From assembly GCA_902794535.1 (NCBI GenBank), contig CADBHQ010000002.1:108581-172580 (forward strand): a stretch of 64,000 nt of DNA, read 5' to 3'. Source of the DNA: Fibrobacter succinogenes (GTDB lineage Bacteria; Fibrobacterota; Fibrobacteria; Fibrobacterales; Fibrobacteraceae). Shown piece after piece: positions 25,839 through 34,835 of the stretch. The notes under the pieces are model-generated. The model saw only the letters and a list, made by a program, of their open reading frames with translations, did no database searches and was not told the DNA's origin. Numbering within the stretch: the stretch's first letter is position 1; every line of letters begins with the position of its first letter. Made by a program: the position numbers and the translations under genes.

Positions 25839-26966
25839 TCAAGCCTCGGGCGGTGGTTCGACTTCGGCCTCTACAATCGTGTCCGCTTTCTTCTGAATTT
25901 TGTCTAAGTACACAAGACACAGACAAGTGAATGGAATCGCAACAATCAAGCCGAGGAATCCGAGGAGTTTTCCCCAGATAGAAAGCGACAAGAGAATGCC
26001 CACCGGCGGCAAGTTCATTGAAGATCCGACAATCTTTGGCACCAAGAACATGTCTTCGATAATTTGTACAATCAGATAAACAACACTGACAAGCAACGCG
26101 ACTTCCCAAAACGGCATACCCTTGTCGAGAGCGTAGACTACCGCTAGCAGTAGGGCTACAGGGATTGTCGCTAGTTGCAAGTACGGCACCATATTCAAGG
26201 CGCCAGAGAACAGCCCAAAGGCGACTCCCATAGGCAGTCCGATGATTCCAAATCCAATTGCATACAAAATACCAACCGTCAGCGCGACCAAGGATTGTGC
26301 GCGGAAATAGCTTCCCATGAACATGTCCATCTTCTTTCCAAAATCAGATGCACCTTCTTTATACCTTGTCGGAAATAGCTTCTTAATTCCGCCGCGAAGC
26401 TTAGGCATATCAAGCATGATGAACACGAGGTACATGAAAATCAAGATTGCACCAGAGAGCCACACAAACAAAGCAGATGTTTTGCTCAACACATTCCATG
26501 CGCTCGGCAAGACCTTGCCCGCCACAGACTGTGCCGCATTCCAGAAGTCAAGGCTCTGCATAGCGGTCGCAACTTTGTCCCAAGAAATAAATGTCTTGAT
26601 TTCTTGCCACAAGTTTTTGGGCACGAACATGGACAAACGATCTGCCCAAGTAGAATCGTTGAACAACTTTGGAATAAGTTCGCCCAGGTGCCTGATTTCG
26701 CCAACCACCATCGGCACGAAAATCCACACAGCTCCGCCCACCACAAGAACCATCAGCGTAAGCACTGCAACGACAGCGACAATACGGTACTTGACTTTAC
26801 TCTGAATCTTGGTCACCAGCGGATCGAAAATGTACGCCACCAAGAACGCCGCAAAGAACGGAGCGAGCACGCCGCTCAAATAATTCAGCACCCAAAGCAG
26901 AATGCCGATACCAGCAGCCATAATCAAGACACGCATGACGCGGTCTACAGTCCAAATACGTTTCAT
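25839..26966 (-). CDS. AI-2E family (PerM-like) membrane transporter
   Basis: 375 residues with seven to eight hydrophobic segments. The N-terminal pair includes GILLWVLNYLSGVLAPFFAA and FLVAYIFDPLV, the middle holds a large soluble loop, and the C-terminus has the family's GLPMGVAFGLFSGALNMVPY and the 'vGxxxxLxPixxllsl' type end (GSSMNLPPVGILLSLSIWG). Members export small molecules, AI-2 or ions/protons; the substrate here is open. The downstream end is short and Pro/Glu-rich. Its start overlaps the stop of the AraC-like membrane gene by 4 bases. Confidence 0.85.
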   Translation of the reverse strand: MKRIWTVDRVMRVLIMAAGIGILLWVLNYLSGVLAPFFAAFLVAYIFDPLVTKIQSKVKYRIVAVVAVLTLMVLVVGGAVWIFVPMVVGEIRHLGELIPKLFNDSTWADRLSMFVPKNLWQEIKTFISWDKVATAMQSLDFWNAAQSVAGKVLPSAWNVLSKTSALFVWLSGAILIFMYLVFIMLDMPKLRGGIKKLFPTRYKEGASDFGKKMDMFMGSYFRAQSLVALTVGILYAIGFGIIGLPMGVAFGLFSGALNMVPYLQLATIPVALLLAVVYALDKGMPFWEVALLVSVVYLIVQIIEDMFLVPKIVGSSMNLPPVGILLSLSIWGKLLGFLGLIVAIPFTCLCLVYLDKIQKKADTIVEAEVEPPPEA

Positions 26967-27895
26967 TTCTTTGTCCTATATTCCAGAGGTTTTACGCCAT
27001 AGATTTTGGCGAAATCTTTTTCGAATGTGGCGGGATTCTTTTCGCCTACGGCAAGCGCGACTTCGGCAATCGAGCGGTCCGATTCTTTCAAGAGTTTGGC
27101 CGCATTCCCCATGCGAGATTTTAATTCGTTCAGTTTCTTTTCGCGGCTAGCGACACAGCCTGCGGAATTGCGAATCGTGAGCGAAACAAAGCCTGCATAA
27201 ATCAACAGGAGCACCACGAGCGCCACAATCATGAGCGCTTTGAAGGTGCGATTTTCGCCCCAGAGTTTAATCGTGCGCACCACGATTTCGTCGGGAATGC
27301 CGAGCATGGTTCCTTCGCCGTTCGTGATTTCAAAGAACATGCCGCGGTTCATGTAGCGCAGGCCATCGTCTTTGTCGAGGCCCTGCATGGCAAGCCACCA
27401 TTCAGGCACTTTAAAGTCTAGCATCGAAACGGAGGTGCGGCTCTTTTTGTCGCGAACAATCACGGGCGCTTGGGCCACCATCGGGCGGTAGCTCTGATAC
27501 ACATTCTTTTTACTGTACACGGGGTCGTCATTCAAAATCTTGACGCCCACGCGCTGCATGCGGCTGGTTTCGACATCAATAACAAGCGAATCAAAATCCG
27601 AGAAGTCAAAGAATCCATTTGCCGGGCGGTTGTTGACCGAAAGCAAATTGATTCCGACACCTGCATACGGGTAAGCCATGCCCGAACGAATATTCACGCG
27701 AGCCGAAACCACAGAATCTTGCTTTGTAAGTTCTACAGTCGAAAAGCCACCCACGTTCGCGTCGGACACCGCATACACCTGGAATGTAGAGCCCGGGAAC
27801 AGGATTTGTTCCGATGCGCTAAACTTGACAAACAGGCAAATCCAGACTGCAAGCAATACAGCCAGCGCAGCCGAAGCAATTATGATTTTTTTCAT
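26963..27895 (-). CDS. membrane-bound sensor-like protein with C-terminal AraC-type half HTH
   Basis: 310 residues. Hydrophobic segment 1-25, then a beta-rich external domain (about 30-215), a second hydrophobic segment (TFKALMIVALVVLLLIYAGF) and a cytoplasmic tail. The tail reads ESDRSIAEVALAVGEKNPAT, then FEKDFAKIYGVKPLEYR, which is the second helix-turn-helix and signature end of AraC/XylS regulators; the first HTH is replaced by a charged helix. I infer a one-component regulator that reads an extracytoplasmic signal. The neighbouring gene encodes a similar external domain without the DNA-binding tail and overlaps it by 4 bases, so they probably form a pair. Confidence 0.7.
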   Translation of the reverse strand: MKKIIIASAALAVLLAVWICLFVKFSASEQILFPGSTFQVYAVSDANVGGFSTVELTKQDSVVSARVNIRSGMAYPYAGVGINLLSVNNRPANGFFDFSDFDSLVIDVETSRMQRVGVKILNDDPVYSKKNVYQSYRPMVAQAPVIVRDKKSRTSVSMLDFKVPEWWLAMQGLDKDDGLRYMNRGMFFEITNGEGTMLGIPDEIVVRTIKLWGENRTFKALMIVALVVLLLIYAGFVSLTIRNSAGCVASREKKLNELKSRMGNAAKLLKESDRSIAEVALAVGEKNPATFEKDFAKIYGVKPLEYRTKK

Positions 27896-28641
27896 GCCTT
27901 AGGATCCGCCTTCTTGCTTTCGCTTTCCTTGTTGTACGAATGCGTGCGGCCAATCGCCACAATCATGAGTCCAAGCATCAAGAACATCACGACGCCAAAA
28001 GCAAAATTGCTCACGCCCTGTGCAGAGATTGCATAGAACTTGAGCGAGAACTTTTTGCCACGCGGGTGATTCCAGCCCGGAGCGATTTCGACGCGGGCAA
28101 CCGTTTCTTGATGACGGCGGTTCAGCTTGCGGTCGATATGTTCGTCGTCGTACCAGAAGTCCGGCGTGTAGAACTGTTCGAACAGGAACGCAATACGCTG
28201 GCGGCCCTTGGTCAGCGGAATTTCTTTCATGAGCAGGCGGAAGGTTCGCGGCTTCGTGATGTCGGTAACGTCGGGATCGAACGTCCAGACCTTCACCAAG
28301 ATTTCATCGGTACCGCTAGATTCCAAATCCAAAATCAGCGAATCCACAAAAGTCCAGTTGCGATATTCCGCCTTCTCACCTTGACTGAGGTCAAACAAAA
28401 GTCCGCACCAGGCGCTCTTGGTTGTATCGGCGCCAAGCGCACAGCTAAACGAAAGCGAAGAATCGGCCAAGGCAAACGTCACCTCAGACGAACCACCGTC
28501 GCCCTTGTCGTCGTATTCAAAGACAGAGGCGCCATCGTGCAACGGGAACACAGAATCGGTAAAGTGACGATCCGGCAAGGCAAAGTACATGCCCAGTATG
28601 ACGGCGGCAATTGCCACTATTACAATGTAAGTCTTAGCCAT
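27892..28641 (-). CDS. membrane protein with external beta domain, partner of the AraC-like protein
   Basis: 249 residues. N-terminal hydrophobic segment (IVIVAIAAVILGMYFAL), an external beta-rich domain of about 180 residues, then FAFGVVMFLMLGLMIVAIGR and a short charged tail. The external domain has the same layout as that of the downstream AraC-like protein, including a 'DSLILDLESS' versus 'DSLVIDVETS' strand and a WW/FW-containing loop, so the two are paralogous. It lacks the HTH. Possibly a co-receptor. Overlaps its neighbours by 4 and 8 bases. Confidence 0.6.
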   Translation of the reverse strand: MAKTYIVIVAIAAVILGMYFALPDRHFTDSVFPLHDGASVFEYDDKGDGGSSEVTFALADSSLSFSCALGADTTKSAWCGLLFDLSQGEKAEYRNWTFVDSLILDLESSGTDEILVKVWTFDPDVTDITKPRTFRLLMKEIPLTKGRQRIAFLFEQFYTPDFWYDDEHIDRKLNRRHQETVARVEIAPGWNHPRGKKFSLKFYAISAQGVSNFAFGVVMFLMLGLMIVAIGRTHSYNKESESKKADPKA

Positions 28642-29155
28642 TAGAATCTTCGGGTTCCAAAATGGGTTTCAAATGAAGGCTGTACTGCACCAAATCCAGC
28701 GGATCTTCGTCAGGTTCCTTTTCACCAAACAGCTTATTAATCAGGGCATCGAGAGCACGGATAAAGAAGAAATGATGTTTTCCCTCCTTCGTAACCTGCT
28801 GGAACGGGTGTTCCAAAGTGCGCTTCAAGAGCGTGATGGTCATAGAAGGCGGCATGTGAAACATCTTGCAGCAAGTGGTAACCCTGCCGTCGTAACCGTA
28901 GTCCGGAAGTTTGCCGGCGACAAGCAGTTCACCGTGGTCAATGCAGCACGGATTTTCGCAAACCGGGTCTTGCACATTCTTGGCAAGCAATGCCTTGAGC
29001 CAGAGTTCACGGGACTTGTCAGTCAGGTCACTGCGAAAAGCCATGGTCTGGTCGCACGGGAAAAACGTTGAATAGCACTTCGGGCAAATACGCAAGTCCA
29101 AATGTTGGAACTTGATTTCTGCCACCTCTGATTTGCAATAAGGGCATGTACTCAT
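28634..29155 (-). CDS. zinc-ribbon protein, unknown
   Basis: 173 residues from ATG at 29155. The open frame runs on far upstream, but that part is antisense to the thioredoxin-like gene and is not used. MSTCPYCKSEVAEIKFQHLD, then LRICPKCYSTFF forms a CxxC...CxxC zinc ribbon at the N-terminus. A further CENPCC...CC cluster lies near residue 66-95. The C-terminal part is helical. Family not recognised. It is divergent from the + strand CnoX-like gene, with only 12 bases between the two start codons, and is first in a - strand operon with the two membrane proteins. Confidence 0.6.
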   Translation of the reverse strand: MSTCPYCKSEVAEIKFQHLDLRICPKCYSTFFPCDQTMAFRSDLTDKSRELWLKALLAKNVQDPVCENPCCIDHGELLVAGKLPDYGYDGRVTTCCKMFHMPPSMTITLLKRTLEHPFQQVTKEGKHHFFFIRALDALINKLFGEKEPDEDPLDLVQYSLHLKPILEPEDSNG

Positions 29156-29167
29156 TATATTTGTGGC

Positions 29168-30034
29168 ATGGCTAAAGTTGTACAGATTACCGCTGAAAAT
29201 TTTGAAACCGAGGTCGCTCAGGCCTCTGAAACCCGCGCCGTAGCAGTCCTTTTCTCCTCTGCAGAATACCCCGACTGCGCACCGTATTCCCAGTTGCTGG
29301 GGCAGCTTTCTACCAGCATGGACTTTACGCTCGGCGTCGTGAGTTGTGACGAACGCGAAAACATGCAACTGATTCAGGCATTCCGCGTGCGCTCGGTGCC
29401 CGAAGTTCACATTGTCGAAAAAGGTCAGATTGCAGACGTAATCCAGGGCGTGTTGCCCGAAGCAGACCTCAAGAAGCGTCTTGAAAAATTCTTCGTTTCG
29501 GACGAAGCACGCTTCCAGATGGCCTTGGAAGATGCCATTGCGCAAAAGAATTTTGACCAGGCGCTCCCGATGCTCGACGAAGCGCTCGCCAAGACCCCCG
29601 ACGACAAGAAGTTGCAACTCTTGTGGGCCAAGGCAAGCCTCGGCATGGGCGACACCGAAAAGGCGAAGGAAGTTCTTGCCAAATTCACCGAAGCCGACGA
29701 CCAGTACCGCGAAGCGAAATCGCTGCTGGAGCTCCTCGACTTCCACGCCGAAGCCGCCAAGAAAGACGTTCAAGGTAAAGAAGCAATTGTGTACCACGAA
29801 GCATGCAAGCTCGCTTGCGCCGAAGATTTTGAAAGCGCCTTGCAGGCGTTCTTGAACCTGTACGTAGAATCTCCCGAATGGAACGACGGCGCCGCAAAGA
29901 AGGCGATGCTTACTTTGTTCGGAGTCTTGGGTCCGAAGCACGAACTCACGTGGAAATACCGCGCCAAACTCAACGAACGGCTCTCCGAGCCTACAGACGA
30001 GAGACGAAAGATAATATATGGAATTAGACTTTAA
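29168..30034 (+). CDS. thioredoxin-fold/TPR co-chaperone (CnoX/YbbN-like)
   Basis: 288 residues. The thioredoxin domain (1-110) has SSAEYPDCAPYS where thioredoxins have WCGPC, so only the second active-site Cys is present, as in CnoX/YbbN. The usual cis-proline turn is visible in RSVPEVHIV. Residues 115-280 are TPR-like helices (DQALPMLDEALAKTPDD, KLQLLWAKASLGMGDTEKAK). CnoX proteins hold unfolded, oxidised clients for GroEL. Its 3' end overlaps the dusA start by 17 bases. Confidence 0.82.
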   Translation: MAKVVQITAENFETEVAQASETRAVAVLFSSAEYPDCAPYSQLLGQLSTSMDFTLGVVSCDERENMQLIQAFRVRSVPEVHIVEKGQIADVIQGVLPEADLKKRLEKFFVSDEARFQMALEDAIAQKNFDQALPMLDEALAKTPDDKKLQLLWAKASLGMGDTEKAKEVLAKFTEADDQYREAKSLLELLDFHAEAAKKDVQGKEAIVYHEACKLACAEDFESALQAFLNLYVESPEWNDGAAKKAMLTLFGVLGPKHELTWKYRAKLNERLSEPTDERRKIIYGIRL

Positions 30035-31001
30035 CCGCAGACTTTCGATTGCCCCGATGCTTGACTGCACCGACCGTCACGAACGGTATTTTTTGCGGTT
30101 ATTGTCCAAGCACATCTTGTTGTACAGCGAAATGGTCACAACCAACGCGCTGTTGCATACCGACCCGGACCAATTCCTGCGTCATCAGGAATTCGAATAC
30201 CCCGCTGTTTTGCAGCTGGGCGGCAGCAATCCGGCCGATTTAGCCAAATGCAGCAAGATGGTCGAAGAATCCGGCTTTCAGGAAGTCAACCTGAATTGCG
30301 GATGCCCTTCGGACCGAGTGCAGAACGGGAACTTTGGCGCTTGCCTCATGAAAGACAAGAACCTAGTCGCCGACTGTTTTAAGGCCATGCAAGACGCCGT
30401 GAGCATTCCCGTGTCTATCAAGTGCCGTATCGGTGTCGACGAATTCGATTCTTGGGAATTTTTCCGCGACTTTGTAGGTACCATTGCAGATGCCGGCTGC
30501 CGCGTGTTCATCATTCACGCCCGCAAGGCATGGCTCAAGGGCCTGAGCCCCAAGGAAAACCGCGAAGTTCCGCCGCTGAACTACGACACGGTACACCGCC
30601 TCAAGGCAGAAATGCCGCAGTTGAACATTTCAATCAATGGCGGCATCAAGACGCTCGACCAGACGCTTGAACTGCTCCAAGATTTGGACGGAGTGATGGT
30701 CGGTCGCGAAGCCTACGAAAATCCATGGTTCCTGCGCGATGCCGATGAACGCATTTTCAACGACGCAAGCGCCGCCAAGCCCGAAAGCCGCAAGGCATTG
30801 CTTGAAGCCTACCTCCCCTATGTAGAGATGGAAGCCGCCCGCGGAACGCCCGCCACCATTTTGGTGCGCCACCTGTACGGACTTTTTAACGGCAAACCTG
30901 GCGCCCGCAAATACCGCCAGTACCTCGGCGAAAACGCCCCCAAAACAAAAAGCCCCGCGGAACTGATCCGCAGGGCTATGGACTTGGTTACAGAACCTTA
31001 G
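30018..31001 (+). CDS. dusA: tRNA-dihydrouridine synthase A
   Basis: 327-residue FMN enzyme reducing uridine in the tRNA D-loop. DusA-type marks: LSIAPMLDCTDRHERYFLRL, LYSEMVTTNALLH, VLQLGGSNPADLAKCSKM, VNLNCGCPSDRVQNGNFGAC with the catalytic Cys in FGACLM, and SINGGIKT with VMVGREAYENPW for FMN phosphate. The length fits. Overlaps the upstream CnoX-like gene, so they are likely co-translated. Confidence 0.92.
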   Translation: MELDFNRRLSIAPMLDCTDRHERYFLRLLSKHILLYSEMVTTNALLHTDPDQFLRHQEFEYPAVLQLGGSNPADLAKCSKMVEESGFQEVNLNCGCPSDRVQNGNFGACLMKDKNLVADCFKAMQDAVSIPVSIKCRIGVDEFDSWEFFRDFVGTIADAGCRVFIIHARKAWLKGLSPKENREVPPLNYDTVHRLKAEMPQLNISINGGIKTLDQTLELLQDLDGVMVGREAYENPWFLRDADERIFNDASAAKPESRKALLEAYLPYVEMEAARGTPATILVRHLYGLFNGKPGARKYRQYLGENAPKTKSPAELIRRAMDLVTEP

Positions 31002-31022
31002 TCTTTTTGATTATTCTGCCAC

Positions 31023-32522
31023 TTATTCGACAATCTTGGCGCTGAGTTCCTTCGTGTCGATGGAAGAAATCGTCGAACCGTTCGTGAGAGAAATCTTGCG
31101 GATTTCGGCAGCGTTATACATGGCAACCCAAGCCGTGCTACCGTCAATTGCCACGATATCGTAGGGGTTTTCAGATTCGATAGCCTTCTGCCAGGCAATA
31201 GACTTTGCAGAGGTATTCACCTTCGTGATACTGCCCTTGCCCTTGCGGTCCATTACATACAGGCCACCATTGACTTCTACGATCTTCGTGTCGGTAGAGA
31301 ACTGAATGCTTTCGTCGCTGATGTCTTCGCCATCAATCCAGTAAAGTTTACCGGCGTTAGCATAGTCGCTGATATAAACGAACACTTCGTGATTGACAAC
31401 GGCAATACCAGCGGGCTGGTAACCCATTTCGTCGTCATAAAGGGGGGAGAGTTTCAGGCCATTATAAGAATACGCCACCATGGGTCCCATTTCATACGTA
31501 TCCCAGTCAATGTATCCACGGTCGCCGATATAGAAGAGTTCACCCTTGGTGTCATAGTAAATACCACCGCTGGCATCGACAACACCATCAATTCTCTTCA
31601 CCGACTTGTCACTCAAATCAACTTCGGCAGCGGGAACATTCTGGTAAGCCTTGTAAACGGCAACAACAGCCTTGCCAGAAATCGGATCAACATCCATCAT
31701 GTACACGCCACCGCCAAGCAGCGTACCGCTCACCCAAAGTTCAGACTTTTTCTTCTTCAGGTCAACCTTTTCGATACCGCGGTTTTCATCGGCGTCAATA
31801 CCCCAAGAAGCATTGTATTCACCCTGCGTACCCACGAACACATTGCCATTCACGACCTTCACAACCTGCGGGTTCTTGGTCACAAGAGTAATGGTATCGA
31901 GAAGGGTACCGTCGCTCAACTTGTACATGGCAAGAAGGCCCGGATCGTTGAAGATAGCGCTAAATCCATCATCGCCAACTTCGTAGCGCTGGAACACGGC
32001 GAACAGCGTATCGCCAGAAACTTCGAGGTCAGCGGCAAACGGCGTATTAGCCAGGTAGGTCACCTTCGGTTCAACAGAGCTGCTGGATTCCGGTTCTGCA
32101 GAGGAACTAGATACCGGAGCTTCGGAACTGCTGGATTCTACCTTTTCGCTAGAACTGGACTTTTCGTCTTTCTTTTCGCTAGAGCTAGAGTTGTCATCCT
32201 TTGTGCTGGAGCTGGACTTGTCGTCCTTCTTTTCGCTGGAGCTGGACTTTTCATCCTTCTTTTCACTGGAGCTAGAAGTAGCCTTTTCAGAGCTGCTAGA
32301 CTTTTCGTCTTTCTTGACAGAGCTGCTGGACTTGTTCTTGCTGGACTTGACAGAGCTAGAGCTCTTGGCGTCGTCAGAATCGCTGCTCAGGTCTTCGTCG
32401 TCCAGGCAGTTTTCGTTGTCCAAGCATTCAATGCTTGCCGAGGAACTGTTGTCGTCACCGCAAGCGCCCAAATAGAACGCGAACGATAACGCCGCTAGTG
32501 TTGTGAGTATCTTTTTATTCAT
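31023..32522 (-). CDS. lipoprotein with long serine-rich linker and beta-propeller-like domain
   Basis: 499 residues. Lipoprotein signal with FAFYLGAC (Cys21). Residues about 25-155 are a low-complexity linker made of KSSSSEKKDE-type units rich in Ser, Lys, Asp and Glu. The remaining 340 residues consist of repeated four-strand blades (for example GNVFVGTQGEYN, GGVYMMDVDPISGKAVV, GELFYIGDRGYID, GGLYVMDRKGKGS), like a seven-bladed propeller. The linker would lift the domain away from the outer membrane. It is upstream-adjacent to the TonB receptor gene on the same strand, so it may take part in ligand capture; that is inference. Confidence 0.7.
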   Translation of the reverse strand: MNKKILTTLAALSFAFYLGACGDDNSSSASIECLDNENCLDDEDLSSDSDDAKSSSSVKSSKNKSSSSVKKDEKSSSSEKATSSSSEKKDEKSSSSEKKDDKSSSSTKDDNSSSSEKKDEKSSSSEKVESSSSEAPVSSSSAEPESSSSVEPKVTYLANTPFAADLEVSGDTLFAVFQRYEVGDDGFSAIFNDPGLLAMYKLSDGTLLDTITLVTKNPQVVKVVNGNVFVGTQGEYNASWGIDADENRGIEKVDLKKKKSELWVSGTLLGGGVYMMDVDPISGKAVVAVYKAYQNVPAAEVDLSDKSVKRIDGVVDASGGIYYDTKGELFYIGDRGYIDWDTYEMGPMVAYSYNGLKLSPLYDDEMGYQPAGIAVVNHEVFVYISDYANAGKLYWIDGEDISDESIQFSTDTKIVEVNGGLYVMDRKGKGSITKVNTSAKSIAWQKAIESENPYDIVAIDGSTAWVAMYNAAEIRKISLTNGSTISSIDTKELSAKIVE

Positions 32523-32562
32523 TATTGCTCCTTTCTGGCTTTACGCTATTTTAGCGCGGGGG

Positions 32563-34617
32563 CTAGAACCCCTGTATGATTGTGAACTTGTATTCCCTAC
32601 CCGGAGTCGGATAAGGGGTAAAAATGTTTCGATATGTTTCGTCTGATATATTGTTGACCGCAAAAACGAGGCGTGTCTTATTCCACGGTTGCCAAGCAAG
32701 CGAGGCATTATAATGCGCCACTGGAGGCTGTCTCGTAAAGTTCATGCGGTCACTATAAATTCTTGACCTGTAATCCATCGAGAACGTGCTACTCAAATGC
32801 AACGGCAAGAACACCGTACCTTCGGCATAGTAGCTGTGCACCGGTTCTCCCGGCAAAAGATTCCCGTTATAGGCCTTACTTAAGCCATCATCACGCGGGT
32901 CTTGAATGGTTGCTCGCAATACGGTCTGGAAAAAATCAACCGGGCGACTATCCAATTCCAGTTCTACCCCGCGAATAACGGACTTGTCTACATTGAAAGC
33001 CTTCATCATATTGGTGCTAATCAACCAATAAATTCCATTTTCGGCATGGGTTTCAAAGTATGTGGCGCGGAATACAGAGCGCTGTTTCGGGGTAGACAGA
33101 TAGAGCCCTGCCGCAAACTTCAAAGCCGATTCGTCTTTCAAAGTCGGATTCGAAAGCGTTCCCGGATACATGCCATAAAGTTCCATCAATTGCGGCTGTC
33201 TGTAGAAACGTCCGAACGAAGCACTTCCGCCAATCCACGAACCTTTTTTGCCTAATTTTGCCTGGACCATTCCCGCCCAGCTCAAATCACGCTCGGTCGC
33301 ATCGCTTATCAGTGCCGCCCCTGTAGTCATCTGGAATCTGCCGCCATCGATATCATCAATCGACTTCAGCACGTTGCCCTCGGCCAAAAGCGAGAACCAC
33401 TGCGTAAAGGAATATTCCACATTGCCCGCCACAGAACCCGTATAACGATTCAGGCTGAAATCTTGCGCCGGTCCGCGCGCTTCCCAGAGTTCAGCACTCC
33501 CTGCCAATCTAAGGAAAGCCTCAAGATTTCCGCGGTACAAAGTTGCAGAAATTTCAGGCATCGCCCTATACCCCGCAAGGCCAAGTACCTTGAAATCTTG
33601 CGACAAGTAGCCAATTTTATCCAGCGGATAATACGATTCCGACGAATTCTTTTCGAATCTTCCCGTAATGCCAGATTCCACCAGCAAGCAGTCAAAAAAT
33701 TCAGGGAATTCCAAGCGGTACGAAAGTTGGCCCATGTCGCCCGTAAACTTTGCCACATAAGTCTGCAAGTCTTCGGTACCGGGGTTGCCCGCTTCGGTAT
33801 GCATAACGTTTCCGGACAAAGTCGAGAAGAATCCACCGCTATGAAGCATGCGGTATTGAATGTTTCCGGAATACTCCGTGAATTCCGCATTTTTTCTTCT
33901 GTCCTTAAAATCGTCTTCGTCATTATAAAGCGTGCCGTTACGATTGTCAAATTCGTAATCGTTGTCGCTGTGGCGCATCGAAGCGGTTGCCGAGAACTGC
34001 ACGCTGTCGGTCACACTTGCACTCACCTGGGCAGAGCCTTCGAACGTATTGTGCGAGCCAAAACTTGCAAAAACGCGACCGGTCGGCACGCGAGACGCCT
34101 TAATTGCACTTTTAGTCACAAAGTTGATAACGCCGCCGACACCCGAACCACCATACTTAGCCGGAGTCCGGTCTTTGTAGACTTCGATTTTTTCAATATT
34201 GTTGAGGTCAATGGCGCCAAGGTCAGCAGCACCACCGCCCGCATCGTTGAGCGGCATGCCATCAATGCAAATCAAGATATTCCTTGCCGCAACGCCACGG
34301 ATGCTCACTGTCTGAAAACTGCCCATGCCCCCCTGCGTATACCCCTGAATTCCCGAAAGCGACGACAGAATTTCTGTGGCAGACAAGCCACGGCCTTCCC
34401 AAGCGGAAGGGCTAATTTCCATATAGTCTGTGCCAGAAACTGCAACACCAGATACCGAAGGCGCTGTCACCTCGGTCGAACCAAGATCTTGTACAGGAGC
34501 CGACTCATCGACCGCCACGTCTTTTGACGTGACCACGGTCTGTGCAAAGGGGGTTCCCCACGCACAACACAAAAACACCGCAACCAAAGCGGCTTTGTAG
34601 AATGACGTCGTTCGCAT
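32563..34617 (-). CDS. TonB-dependent outer-membrane receptor, BtuB-like candidate
   Basis: 684 residues. Signal peptide ending CCAWGTPFAQT, then a short TonB-box region, a plug domain (SLSGIQGYTQGGMGSFQTVS, IRGVAARNILICIDGMPLND, IEKIEVYKDRTPAKYGG) and a beta-barrel ending in a C-terminal Phe (YKFTIIQGF). It imports a ligand with TonB energy. A probable cobalamin riboswitch lies directly upstream on the same strand, so a corrinoid is the likeliest ligand. No FecCD/BtuCDF genes are in the window. Confidence 0.88.
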   Translation of the reverse strand: MRTTSFYKAALVAVFLCCAWGTPFAQTVVTSKDVAVDESAPVQDLGSTEVTAPSVSGVAVSGTDYMEISPSAWEGRGLSATEILSSLSGIQGYTQGGMGSFQTVSIRGVAARNILICIDGMPLNDAGGGAADLGAIDLNNIEKIEVYKDRTPAKYGGSGVGGVINFVTKSAIKASRVPTGRVFASFGSHNTFEGSAQVSASVTDSVQFSATASMRHSDNDYEFDNRNGTLYNDEDDFKDRRKNAEFTEYSGNIQYRMLHSGGFFSTLSGNVMHTEAGNPGTEDLQTYVAKFTGDMGQLSYRLEFPEFFDCLLVESGITGRFEKNSSESYYPLDKIGYLSQDFKVLGLAGYRAMPEISATLYRGNLEAFLRLAGSAELWEARGPAQDFSLNRYTGSVAGNVEYSFTQWFSLLAEGNVLKSIDDIDGGRFQMTTGAALISDATERDLSWAGMVQAKLGKKGSWIGGSASFGRFYRQPQLMELYGMYPGTLSNPTLKDESALKFAAGLYLSTPKQRSVFRATYFETHAENGIYWLISTNMMKAFNVDKSVIRGVELELDSRPVDFFQTVLRATIQDPRDDGLSKAYNGNLLPGEPVHSYYAEGTVFLPLHLSSTFSMDYRSRIYSDRMNFTRQPPVAHYNASLAWQPWNKTRLVFAVNNISDETYRNIFTPYPTPGREYKFTIIQGF

Positions 34618-34621
34618 CGTT

Positions 34622-34790
34622 CCTCAAAAGTGCGTTTCCCACAGTTCTTCTGGCTCGGGGCTCAATCTACTTCCGGCTCCTTCACACCTTTGCAGGCATT
34701 GGTTCATGCCGGTTTCGTCCTCCCTTACAGCCTTGCAGGCCACCCAGTAGGGCTCCTGCATGGGCTTTTCAGGGCACAGGAAACTTTTTA
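34622..34790 (-). promoter_or_regulatory. probable cobalamin riboswitch upstream of the TonB receptor
   Basis: Reading the - strand, the leader is G-rich and highly structured. It ends with GGAGCCGGAAGTAGATTGAG and then CCCCGAGCCAGAAGAACTG, which fits the 'GGAAG...GAGCCxGAAGACCTG' B12-box end of cobalamin riboswitches (box at about 34641-34656). Further upstream are GCAAGGCTGTAAGGGAGGAC and a GCCCATGCAGGAGCCC stem. The position between a promoter-like AT-rich stretch and a TonB receptor start is typical. The match was judged by eye; covariance-model scoring was not possible. Confidence 0.6.
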
Positions 34791-34835
34791 CGCTCAAATA
34801 TAGAAATATTTTTACAATTTGCTATATTTAGGCGT

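Noticed and set aside
29156..30070. Upstream extension of the 28634 zinc-ribbon gene on the - strand
   Set aside because: It is antisense to the well-supported thioredoxin/TPR gene and has no family features; ATG at 29155 with the Cys motif at once behind it is the better start.
34542..34835. N-terminal extension of nadA
   Set aside because: Runs through the riboswitch and the start of the divergent TonB gene; the NadA family begins at the ATG at 34836.
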